A stretch of 64,000 nt of DNA from Falciphora oryzae (taxonomy: Eukaryota > Ascomycota > Sordariomycetes > Magnaporthales > Magnaporthaceae). A program made the translations under genes and the position numbers. The notes beneath the pieces are model-generated. The model was not told the DNA's origin, did not search any database, and was given only the letters and a program-made list of their open reading frames with translations. Below are positions 54,915 through 64,000 of this stretch, in pieces (within the stretch, counting starts at the first letter, position 1; each line of letters begins with the position of its first letter). The DNA lies in the NCBI GenBank assembly GCA_000733355.1, contig JNVV01000031.1, forward strand, positions 378,962-442,961, given 5' to 3'.

Positions 54915-57607
54915 ATGCGGCGCGAGGTATGGCCATCCGTCTTTCTGTCATTCGACTGCAATACCAAAAGCTCTGTAGCTAACACCCGCCCCTACTTCTT
55001 CCCCCACGAGTATCTCGCAGCCGGAAGTGTGTTTAGATGAGTTCAAGGTGTCGCACATAGAGCCTTCCACCACTCCCGTCACCATAAAGGACGGGTACAT
55101 GTTCCTTTGCTCCTACAACAACATAGTTCACCCAAAAATGGGGTATACGGTGATTTCCCCCGGTACGTTTTGCGTTCTTCCTTTCTACTTCTTTTTTCCG
55201 TCATTATAACCACGAATAAATGAGGGTCCACACACCGTCTGTTGGCCGTTCGAGGACCAAATGGCACCCCCAATGTTGGGTATGGTGTTGCTGACTGTGA
55301 GTTTTAGGAGACGCGCCGGTCTGGAGGCCACCAAAGGAGTACCCCGTGGACCTTCGACTAAAACGGAAGTATCTCATCAAGAACCACGGATTCAGCTTGC
55401 CTCTCAACCATGCCCTATACAAACGCATGCAAACCTTCACCGCCGTGGAGGCCATGCGACCGGATTTCCTGTTTGATGACGTAGACGTCATCATAGAAGC
55501 CCGGGTTCTGGCGCAGATCTTCTCGTACTGCTTTGGAGAAGACTTTGAAGGCATTGAGCAACAATTGGGCTCAACTACATTCAGGGTTGACTTGTTTCTC
55601 GCTGGGGAAAAGACCCTATTGGTGGAGCCTCCGCGGATTCCTACAGCGAAGTCGTTGACATTTCGGACTATTACCAGCAAACCGGTCCCAAGGTTACGGG
55701 CGAGTGACCAGCCCGAGGATCCGCAGAGCTACGGGGAACTCCGATCGGCTGCCGGGAGGGCGTTTGAGCAAAAATTTACAACCATCCGCTCGCGCTCGAA
55801 ACTGTCAAACTCACATCAACGATTCTTGCTGTATCGCCTCGGCGACCTAAAGGTCGTCGTCGAAACTGGCGTGGATGCCCGCTTCGAACACCCCCTTCCT
55901 ATTCCCCTAGAAGAAATCGGGGAGCGCGGTCATCGGCACTATCAAATGCCCACGGCCGAGCCAGGAAGCTGGCTCCAGCATCAAACATTTCCCTATGTGG
56001 CCAATGTCGAGATGTTTGGGTGGCCTTTCCCGCACGCTCAGGCCTTGGAGCTCAAAATCGGGGACCGGAGAAAGGTGACCGAGGACGCGACGAGGCTGTA
56101 TACTGATAACATTGCACAATGTTGGTTTTCGCGTGTCTCCCACATAGCCTACGGTTTGGTGCCGAAGGGCGGGTTGACGCTGGAGGATATCAAGATGGTC
56201 CGGATGGATGAGGCTTGCAGGGACTGGGAGGACTTGCCCAGGACACAGCTGGCGCTGCGCAGGCTCCCGACCCTGTTGGCACACTGGCACCATCTCGTGC
56301 GAAGGGCTTCCCAGACCGCAACGCACGCGCGCCACAGGACGGCGTCCGTCGTGATGGACGGCAGAGACTACGGTGATGCCACCGTCAGAGTTGTCCTTCC
56401 TAGGCGCCCGCCCGAAACAAGCTTGAGTGAAGATTTTCTCGCGAGGTGGTGGATGTCCCAGAGACCAGGTGGATCAGAATTTCGCCGCATGGAGCAGGCC
56501 AGACTCTTAAAAGGTGGCTCTGACACCAAGGAGTCGGCAGAAAAGCGGCGGCTTCGATCGAATCAGACGGCGGCGTCCTCGGCGCGACGCGGGGAGGTCG
56601 CAGATGCCGAGCCGGACTATGACCCTGAGGTCACGGTCGATAGCCCTAACTATGCAGAAGACGGGCACCGGCCAGGCGAGGGTTGGGCCTCGCGCCATCA
56701 CCAAACCAAATCACCCGAGGCAGCTTTTGCATCCCCAGCAGCCGTGGAACAAGAAGCTGCTTGGCAGCAGATGCACAGCCGGGCAGCGGCGGAATTTGTC
56801 AAGGATATTCCCAAGCAAGACGCGCATCCCCCATTCGAGGCTAAGAGTTGGGACACGATTCAAAACGCACATGATGTTCCCCCACACCACGGTGCTCCCC
56901 AGAGACAACGGAGGCGCATTGGGGCTGTGGAAGAGAGTCTTGGAAAGCCGGCAGTGAGCCCAGAAGCCGACGGCACCAAACCGAAAGATACTGTTCTCAT
57001 CAGTGCTCAACCGGCCGAGGCTGCCATGGTCAACCCAAACCCGCCAGACCTAGCTGAGCAGAGAGGAGAGCTCCTCAAGACTGCTCAGGAGGCCTCCAGC
57101 CAATCTCGGGTGCCTAAAACCGAGGGACCGAGGTACCCTGCGACTACTAAGGTGGATGGCGACAAGCACAAGGATCAAGCGAAGAAAATAGCTAAACTGC
57201 TACAAGCCTCGACGGTGAAGACCATCAAAAGCACTGAGGTAGTCGGTATTAAGGCCCCGGAAAACATGGAGCCGAAGGTCGAAAAAAATGCCGGCAAAAA
57301 CATTAAAAAGAAGGTCGAGGAGCAGACGGCAGAGAAGGCCGAGGCTCAAGTCGAAGAAAAGAGTGAAAACAAGGCCGAGGAGAAGGTCGAAAAGCAGGCC
57401 CGAGAGAAGCCGCAAGCCAAGCAGCAGGCCAAGCCAGCTGCTCGGGCTACAGTCTCTCCTGTCTCATTTGTCCCAGGGGCGAAACGAAAGCCAAAGCCTC
57501 CGCAAAACCCGGAACCGGATCCCGATAAGTCAAAGCCGGAATCCGACGTGCCTCCGAAGTCCTCCACTGGCACTTATTTTATACCCACCGATATCCCCTG
57601 GCCCTAG
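54915..57607 (+). CDS. Conserved fungal protein of the group often labelled GGPP synthetase-like, with Lys/Glu-rich tail
   Basis: Exons 54915-54926 (MRRE), 55021-55162 and 55308-57607 join in frame to 817 residues; the first intron has a GCTAAC branch site. The junction of exons 2 and 3 gives VISPGDAPVWRPP, matching the 'VPG-PP-W-PP' start of a fungal family. Later blocks FDDVDVIIEARVLAQIFSYC and SHQRFLLYRLGDLKVVVETG and VDARFE also fit. That family is frequently labelled geranylgeranyl pyrophosphate synthetase, but no DDxxD prenyl-diphosphate motif is visible, so the label is probably wrong. After residue about 470 the sequence becomes low-complexity, ending with a Lys/Glu/Ala-rich repeat segment (residues about 695-760). 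Function is unknown. The first exon is the least certain part. Confidence 0.72.
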
Positions 57608-57854
57608 GCGCTGATGCGTTTAGAGGGACGGCGAGAGTCGCCTGCCCCCTGGACTTCTGTTCTGCCGAGCTACAAGGAAGCTGTCATAAACAAGACACAG
57701 GGAAGGCCAAGAAGTTGCAGGCCCTGTCTAGCACCATACCTAGCTAGCGGAAGTGTGACAACAGTGTAATAACATTTCGGGATTGAGGTTAATTTCTTGA
57801 TTTAAAACTAGGAATTCTCCCCTCATGCGCAGTATTTTCAGCTTGTGCCACATC

Positions 57855-58763
57855 CTACTCTATGCTTGTCGTGACGCCGCCAGCGGCTCCAAGCTCTGCT
57901 GTTGCTCGTCGACGCTCTCGCGGGGCGCCTTCTCGTACTGCCTCCAGTCCCTGCCGTACCAGAGGATCGCGGCCGTGGACATGGCGGCGACGGCGATCTC
58001 GGCGAACGCGACCATGACCAGGTACGCGGTGGGGTCGCCGCCGCGGACGGGGTTGAAGGTCTCGTGGCCGGGCGGCGACAGGCGGCTCGCCAGGGTGTAG
58101 GCGACGCGGACGCCCAGCACGGGCGCGCAGGCCGCGACGCACTCGGCCTGGCGCCGCTCGCCGTGCCGTTCGCGCTCTGTGAAGGCGACGCGACGCAGGA
58201 AGAAAAATAGCGCGAACGCGGCCGTGACCACGTAGATGGCGAGGAACATGACCAGCCCCGCGATGCCGTAGGGGTTGAGCGCGTCGTAGGCGTCGCCCTT
58301 CTTTACGGCCAGGGAGTAGTCGGCCACGGTCAGGCCGATGCCGAGCCACGAGAAGATGAGGGGCGCGCGGAAGAACCAGCGGTTCAGGAGCGAGACGAAG
58401 TGGTTTCTTTTTGTTGGCCGCCACCAGGCAGTTGTTAGCTCGTGGCCGAAGAGGGAGACGAAGAAGGGGCTGCTGGCTGCAACACCCGCCACGTACGCTC
58501 TTTCCAGCATCCCCAGCAGCAGGAAGGTCAGGAGGAGGACGCCGAGCGATTCGCACACGTAGACGCCGGCCCACACGCTGCGCGCGTTGTTCTTCAGCGT
58601 CACGAGCAGACAGCTCGCGCCGACCAAGCGGATGACGGCGAGGCCGCCGATGAAGAACCAGCCGTTTTTGCGCGAGCGGGCCATGGCTATGGCGCAGAGG
58701 AAGAAGGCCGAGAAGCAGACGATCTGGAAGACGGCGATGCCGTCGCGGTACCCGAAATCTCGG
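57855..58763 (-). CDS. Seven-transmembrane protein, DUF7702-like
   Basis: A single-exon membrane protein of 302 residues starting MARDFGYRDGIAVFQIVCF (the ATG lies near 58768-58766). Seven hydrophobic segments can be counted, for example AVFQIVCFSAFFLCAIAM, LLLTFLLLGML, IAGLVMFLAIYVVTAAFA and AYLVMVAFAEIAVAAMS. The R-x(7)-R and WFFIGGL-VIRLVGA pattern in the first third is typical of the fungal DUF7702 family, which resembles rhodopsin-like folds but has no known ligand. The C-terminus is short and hydrophilic. Confidence 0.85.
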   Translation of the reverse strand, partial: PRFRVPRRHRRLPDRLLLGLLPLRHSHGPLAQKRLVLHRRPRRHPLGRRELSARDAEEQRAQRVGRRLRVRIARRPPPDLPAAGDAGKSVRGGCCSQQPLLRLPLRPRANNCLVAANKKKPLRLAPEPLVLPRAPHLLVARHRPDRGRLLPGRKEGRRLRRAQPLRHRGAGHVPRHLRGHGRVRAIFLPASRRLHRARTARRAAPGRVRRGLRARAGRPRRLHPGEPPVAARPRDLQPRPRRRPHRVPGHGRVRRDRRRRHVHGRDPLVRQGLEAVREGAPRERRRATAELGAAGGVTTSIE

Positions 58764-58768
58764 GCCAT

Positions 58769-59295
58769 TGCTGCGGCTTTCTGCTCGTTTCTTTTAGTGT
58801 TGTTTTACTCTCAGTTGGCCAATCTCCCAAGCAAGCGTCGGAACAGTTCGAGTGTCGGGGAAAGCGATATTGAGAATTACGTTCACGCCTGTTGCAGAAC
58901 AATCATGGGGAAGGAAAATAGAAAAAGAAAAGAGTTGACGTCAAGGCCGCCACGCAGGAGCGAGCGGCAGCCCAATGTCGGCCATCCTTCAAGAGGGCTG
59001 TGTTTGCCGTCATCTCGGCAGGGCCGCCAGTCCCCCACCACCGATCTGCAGGGATCGACTCGAACAAGCGCTGCTGACGGGAGACGTCTGGTGAAACATG
59101 AAAAACATCAATTCACATTCAAGCTTGATTGGTTTATATTCCTTGTCTCGTAGACCCTTCAGCTTGGCTATGAGTCCCGTCGCTAATCATTTGCTCGGGA
59201 AAAGTGGCAGGCATCGAGACGGATCCTCCGTCAGCTTGCGTTGACCCTATTCCAACCTCCAGTCTACGGCTAACAAACTCCCAAGTCGGCCTTTT
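58769..59295. other. Intergenic region
   Basis: About 530 bases upstream of the DUF7702 gene and downstream of the glycosyltransferase gene. Nothing further supported. Confidence 0.4.
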
Positions 59296-60699
59296 CTATT
59301 CTGTAAACTCGACGATCTGTGCCTCGATCCTGGCCAGCGCGTCGAGGTCTTCGTTCTCCTTCTTCATGGCGAGCACCCGCTGGCGGTACGCCGGGTTGGT
59401 CAGCACCTCGTCGACACCGCCGCGCACCTGCTCGACCGTCGGCGTCGACGTGGCCAGGTTGACGCCGATGCCCGCGTGCTGGATCCGCATCGACATTTCG
59501 GCCTTATCCTCCGTTATTCCAGCCACGACCAGCGGCACCCCGTGCATAATGCTCGTCTGCACGCCGCCGTAGCCAGCGTTTTGCACAAAAACGTCGGCCC
59601 GCGCCAGCACAGCCTCGTATGGAAAGTAGTCCAGCACCCGCGCGTTGCCCGGCACCTCGACCTCGGCCGGCAGCGACGCGCCCTTGACGCCGAGGATCAC
59701 CACCACCAGCACGTCCTCGCGGCCCGCCAGCGCACGCAGTGTCGGCACGATCAGGTCGTGCGGGTTGGTCGCCACCGTGCCCTGCGACACGGCCACCACC
59801 TTCTTGCCCGCCAGGTCCGGCCACCAACCCGGGTACGCCAGGTCCGCGGGCAGCGGCCGCGCGGGCAGGGCGCCGACGAAGCGGATGGACGGCGGCAGGT
59901 CGGAGCGCTCGTACTCGAGCGACGGCGCGCACGTCTGCAGCGTCACCTCGGCCGCCGTCATCCAGTCGTTGAAGATCCAGCCGTCCGGGTCGCGCGTCGC
60001 GCCCAGCCGCCTCAGCATGCGCGCGCGCTCCTCGTCCAGGTCGGAAAACTGCTCCTCGGTCATCTTGTTGAGCAGCGCGTTGCGCAGGCGGCCCGAGGGG
60101 GTCGAGTCGGGCGGCAGGCCGGGCCCGATCGGCCCCGTGTCGACCGAGTGGATCAGCAGCGGCGCGATGCTGAGCCCGATGGTGCGCGGCAGGCGGTCGT
60201 AGCCGCGCGGCGGCGGGGCGCCGTGCAGGAAGGCCTCGGCGCCGAGGAAGTAGACCTCGAGCAGCATGACGACCTGGCGGCCGGGCTGCGTCGCGGCCAG
60301 GTCCTCGAGGTGCCGCTTCAGCGCCTCGTGCCGCGCCGGCATGGTGCGCAGGAAGATGTCCCGCAAGTCCTTCTTGAGCCGGGCCGGGCCGGGCGGGATG
60401 GCCTCGCGCTCGGCCATCACCGCGGCCGCGTCGGCCGCGTCGGCGAAGATCTCGGGGATCGCGACGTGCTCGACACCCGCGCGCTCGACCTGCGGCGCGA
60501 ACTGCGGGCTGGTCAGGAAGCTGACCGTGTACCCGCGCTTGACCAGGGCGGCTGCGACCTGGACCAGGGGCAGCGTGTGTCCCGCGGCTGAGGCGGCGCC
60601 GAGGACTAGGTGGGACTTCTCCTTGGACCCGGGGGCGCCCCCGCCGTTGACGCTGGGGCGCCCGGCGGCGCTGGCCTGGGGGTCGCTGTGGGCGGTCAT
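59296..60699 (-). CDS. UDP-glycosyltransferase (GT1, MGT-like)
   Basis: A single exon of 467 residues. The acceptor domain begins HLVLGAASAAGHTLPLVQVAAALVKRGY, with His in the position of the GT1 catalytic base. The donor domain contains KKVVAVSQGTVATNPHDLI, then DYFPYEAVLARADVFVQNAGYGGVQTSIMHGVPLVVAG. In most family members the sugar-nucleotide loop reads HGGxNS or similar; here the first His and Gly are replaced by NAGYGG. No membrane anchor is seen, so it should be cytosolic and modify small hydrophobic acceptors or xenobiotics. It lies next to a flavin amine oxidase gene on the same strand, about 1.6 kb away. Confidence 0.9.
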   Translation of the reverse strand: MTAHSDPQASAAGRPSVNGGGAPGSKEKSHLVLGAASAAGHTLPLVQVAAALVKRGYTVSFLTSPQFAPQVERAGVEHVAIPEIFADAADAAAVMAEREAIPPGPARLKKDLRDIFLRTMPARHEALKRHLEDLAATQPGRQVVMLLEVYFLGAEAFLHGAPPPRGYDRLPRTIGLSIAPLLIHSVDTGPIGPGLPPDSTPSGRLRNALLNKMTEEQFSDLDEERARMLRRLGATRDPDGWIFNDWMTAAEVTLQTCAPSLEYERSDLPPSIRFVGALPARPLPADLAYPGWWPDLAGKKVVAVSQGTVATNPHDLIVPTLRALAGREDVLVVVILGVKGASLPAEVEVPGNARVLDYFPYEAVLARADVFVQNAGYGGVQTSIMHGVPLVVAGITEDKAEMSMRIQHAGIGVNLATSTPTVEQVRGGVDEVLTNPAYRQRVLAMKKENEDLDALARIEAQIVEFTE

Positions 60700-62326
60700 G
60701 GTATATCACTTCTGCGTCAAAGAGACTGAAGGGTATCTGGAACGGTTGTTGTCGTGACCTGATGTGCTGGCTGGTGATGCCTATTTCAAGCCGTTGTCTG
60801 TTCTATTTATCTTTGGTCTATCTCCTCTGGTTCCCGGATTAAGTCAGCTAGTATAGCCCTCCTTATTAGTCCGGCATATCGCCTTGCTGCATATGTTGCT
60901 CTGTATTATAAATGGCGACGATATAGCGCCCGAAGCCCCAGATCCGATTGGGTTGTCTTGCATCGGGTTTGGGGCCAAGGAGCAAGTCCGATTCCAGGGA
61001 TATCGTATTGGTAATCCTCGGGAATCTCACCATGTCCTTCACCACGTGGAGCTGCTATTTCTTTGGGCGGGCACGGGCTGTTGATCGGAAAACGTCCGGG
61101 ACAGGGATACCGGGAATCCAACGCTTGCCCGAATCGTCACCCGCGCGGGACATCTGGCCCTACACACAACATGCGTGGAGTCGTGACTCGGTCCCGCCGT
61201 TAAGACCGACCACTGGGCCCGGCCAAAATCGCCGGCGGCCCGGTTGACAGCCAGGGTTCACCGCCAGCATGAATAATGTCTTATGGATCGATATTTCAAC
61301 GGTCCTTTTCCCCCCCTCCTTCCCTCCCACTTTGTTGACGCCCGCACTGTTACTGTCCCCATGGCTTCCCCAGTGGCGCAGTTGGCCCAGGTCAAGGAAA
61401 CAAATCTATATCGAGGCTGCTGAATCTATCTATTCTTGATGTGCCTACACCTTCAACCTAGGTGAGCAGAGGTGCAACCAGCCGCGGCGCACCGCATGGA
61501 AATCTCCTAGTGAATTGCATGTCGTGCTTGGCCCTGCACTCACGCTGTTCCTTCAATATCGATCTCGACGGGCTGGCATTCTGATTCCCCGGGACTCTTA
61601 TGAAGAAGCACCGGTCATTCCCTGGCAGGGCTAGTAAACGCCCGATTACAGATCGGCCTGTTGCCGCAACATCGTATATCGGGTACCCGCCATTGCTTGG
61701 CAAAAATTGGAGTCCCCTTCTATTCTGGGCCGCCGTCTGGCATGGAGGGGGTGGGGTCAGGGTCGGGAACTGTTCATTGGCGGATGCAGGAGCTATTGAC
61801 CAGCAAGATATTTCCTCGGCCGAGCAGAGCTTGTGCTAATGCCGCGCTCGGCTTTCGAGCAAGGCCTGTCCCGCGCGGGACACAACCAACCCAAGACCAC
61901 CAGGGTCACGCAAGGTGCTGGAGGATGCCGCTATCGCGCAGACATCTCGCGTCGCGAGGCTTCAAGAATAGTAGCAAAAGCAAACTATGCTTTATAATAT
62001 CTGCAGCTGGGGTAGTGCCTCGAGATACACAACGATTCCACAGGCATCTACCGGCCTCGAGGAATACCCCGACGGCCCGTGGCCGGCTCGAACAGGGGGG
62101 AGAGGCCAAGGAAGAAGCAATGATGCTTTGAGCGCCAAGGATAACTCCTGCAGAAACGACGAAAAACAAAGGTAAGAAAGGGGACTGGTTCCTCCGATTG
62201 TACCGGCTGTTCCCGCGAGTCCCGCCATCTAGCGTGAAGAAAAAAAAAAGAAAACAAGAATCAGGAAAATGACCAGGGGATGAGAAAGCATGTGCAGAGC
62301 CCATGTTACCTACCTACCTACCTACC
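60700..62326. other. Intergenic region between glycosyltransferase and amine oxidase genes
   Basis: About 1.6 kb. A tandem run of CTAC (CCTACCTACCTACCTACC) lies near 62310-62327. No gene is supported. Confidence 0.45.
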
Positions 62327-64000
62327 CTAACCTCCCGTCACGCTCAGCCCATTGGCGGCCAGCACTCGTGCAGCGGCCGCCTCGCCGCTCCAGTAGGCCC
62401 CGGCCGTCGTGCCCAGCGCGACGAACGGCGCGACGTGCTCGCCCGCGAACCAGACGCCGCCCTCGGGCACGCCGGCGCGCAGCGCCCTGATGTCCTCGTC
62501 TACCTGCCGCGGCACGGCAGCCTCGCCACGGCGCCGCCCGGAAGTCTCCTGCTGCTTGGGGTTGGCGAACAGCCCCCAGTTCCAGCCGCCGACGCCGGCG
62601 GGGTCGTCGGCCGGCGGCGACGGGGTGGGAGGGCAGGGGTTGGGAGGCCCCGGCACCTTGAAGTTGGTGTAGGACCCGTTGCCCGCCAGCTCGTCGCCGT
62701 GCCAGTCGGTGGCGACGATGCCGGACGGCACGCAGCGGGCGTCGGCGCGCCTGTAGTTTGGCAGGCGGCTGTAGTAGGGGCGGAAGAAGCCGTCGAGGAT
62801 CCGGAAGCGCTCCGGGCTGGTGGCGTGCAGGTGGCGCACCTGCTCGCACAGCTGCGCGGCGCAGGGGTCGTGAGTGATGAAGAGCAGCGTTGGGCGCGCG
62901 GCCGCGCCAAAGACGGCCGGTGACGAGAGCGGCACCAGCTCGACGGTCCAGCCGCGCCGCCACGTCTCCACGTAGTCGGCTGCGTCGGGGAACAGGATGA
63001 AGCTGGGCAGCGGGGAGCCTCCGCCGCTGCCGCTGCTCTGTTCGTCACGAGTAGCCCCAGCTGAGTCCGCCGCCGGGGTAGGCTCCCAGAAGGCCGAGGG
63101 GAAGGTTATATAGACTTTCTCCAGGCTGCTATAGGTCATATTTGCGATGCTCCGGCAGATTTGGGCAGGCAGCGGAGGCTTGAAGAAGGGTTTGTGTTTC
63201 TTCAAGCAGCCCAAAGGAACCGTGACGACGACCTCGTCAAACCCGAGGCGCAGTCCGTTCTCGGCGGTTAACAAGATCCTGGGATCTTTCCCCCTCTTGG
63301 TGATGCTCTCCACAGATTTGACTCTGGTCGAGAGGTGCACATCGGCGTTCGCCATCACCTTGGAGGCGAGATGCTGGATGACTCCGCCGTGGCATCCCGA
63401 TACGTACATGTCCTCTGACGCAGTCAGCCCTGTGCCTAGATCGATGTATGCGTGGCGGGCACCTCACAAATGCAAGAATACACGGCGAGGCTTATCGGCT
63501 GGGTTGCGAAGGACACTTACTACCGTGAAGGGACTCCTCCATCCAAAGCCACTTCACACTCTGCTTGCCCCAATAGTCGCCGATGAAGGAGCCCCAGATA
63601 TTGGCCATCATCAACACCTGACGCTGTACTTCCGGGGCAAATGACCCTTTCGAGAGTTTGTCGCGGAAGAAGTCCTCGAGGCTCATATTAGGATCGATCT
63701 GCTCCGATTTCCGGTTGCTGTACAAGAACGCTTCTTCGAGAAGGGCCCAGACCGTCTTCAGGATGGTTTTCGAGGCCTCGGTCGGAACCAGGCGCCCCTG
63801 GCCGTCGTAGAGAAGCACACCATCGCCCATTGTCGAGAGAGCGGTGTCGGTCGCCTTTGAAAGCTTCACGAGCGGGTTATCGTTGGTGCCATGTATCCAG
63901 TTCGGACCCCTGTGTCAAGGTCAGCCGGCGTGTTCCATCGGCCGGGTTAGCATATCACTTGTCGGAAGTTGTCAATGGACAACCCACATGTCAAAGGTCT
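62327..64000 (-). CDS. Flavin-containing amine (polyamine) oxidase, N-terminus beyond the window
   Basis: From the right edge, the exon ending at 63988 (TFDM) joins the exon starting at 63909 to give the classic MGPNWIHGTNDNPL block. An exon to about 63524 (EESLHGR) then joins across an intron to TASEDMYVSGCHGGVIQHLA. The remainder runs to the stop at 62329-62327. FDEVVVTVPLGCLKKHK and the C-terminal FAD motif GVWFAGEHVAPFVALGTTAG are diagnostic. The dinucleotide-binding GxGxxG N-terminus lies outside the window. The enzyme should oxidise polyamines or related amines, producing hydrogen peroxide. Two Gly/Ser/Pro-rich inserts are present (near SSGSGGGSPLP and PPTPSPPADDP). Confidence 0.9.

Noticed and set aside
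54425..55040. Overlapping Arg/Ser-rich ORFs upstream of the GGPP-synthetase-like gene
   Set aside because: Several frames are open because of GC content; the MRRE exon with a GCTAAC branch site gives a simpler gene start.
59476..60591. 371-codon plus-strand ORF
   Set aside because: Antisense of the glycosyltransferase gene with extreme Arg/Val/Gly bias.

Overview
The window is nuclear DNA of a filamentous ascomycete, most likely a Sordariomycete. Genes are GC-rich and carry short introns (mostly 55-145 nt) with GTAAGT/GTATGT-like donors and CTAAC/CTAAT branch sites. Recognisable products include mitochondrial GatB, a LaeA-like methyltransferase, WSC-domain and FSH-hydrolase proteins, a pisatin-demethylase-like P450, DUF7702 and DUF7580 proteins. 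No species can be named from the sequence alone.

Left part (1-7.4 kb): a probable programmed-cell-death locus in decay. A gasdermin-like gene runs off the left edge with a one-base frame break. Next to it on the same strand is a DUF7580-subtilisin protease gene, an arrangement known from the Podospora HET-Q1/HET-Q2 incompatibility pair. The protease has a solo LTR with an exact 5-bp target duplication inside its coding sequence and an in-frame TAG. A three-exon C2H2 zinc-finger gene diverges from it, with another solo LTR between. Then come mitochondrial gatB (8-10 kb), a solo LTR (10.7 kb), a three-exon P450 (11.1-13.3 kb), a gene-poor stretch, a many-exon LaeA-like methyltransferase (16.2-18.5 kb), a 311-bp solo LTR and a secreted amidase (19.3-21.1 kb).

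Middle (23-45 kb): an atypical protein-kinase-like gene, a secreted WSC protein, a kinase-like gene remnant, a large AT-hook/coiled-coil protein, an FSH serine hydrolase, an ACR3 arsenite transporter convergent with a bZIP factor carrying five exact C-x7-C-x7-C repeats, an F-box pseudogene split by a solo LTR, a 10-cysteine small secreted protein, a quinone oxidoreductase and a type II membrane protein with a lectin-like propeller ectodomain.

Right part (45-64 kb): two tandem paralogous small Cys/His-rich proteins sharing one intron position, a further LTR-like remnant, an extended SDR reductase, about 4.8 kb without convincing genes, a conserved fungal protein with a Lys/Glu-rich tail, a seven-TM DUF7702 protein, a UDP-glycosyltransferase and a flavin amine oxidase truncated by the right edge.

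The best candidates for new biology are the eroding gasdermin-protease locus, the Cys-repeat bZIP beside ACR3, and the tandem Cys/His paralogs. LTR insertions and CAG-to-TAG-type nonsense codons occur together in two pseudogenes, which suggests repeat-induced point mutation (RIP) acting near repeats. Exon borders were placed by eye from splice signals and frame continuity; no database search was run.
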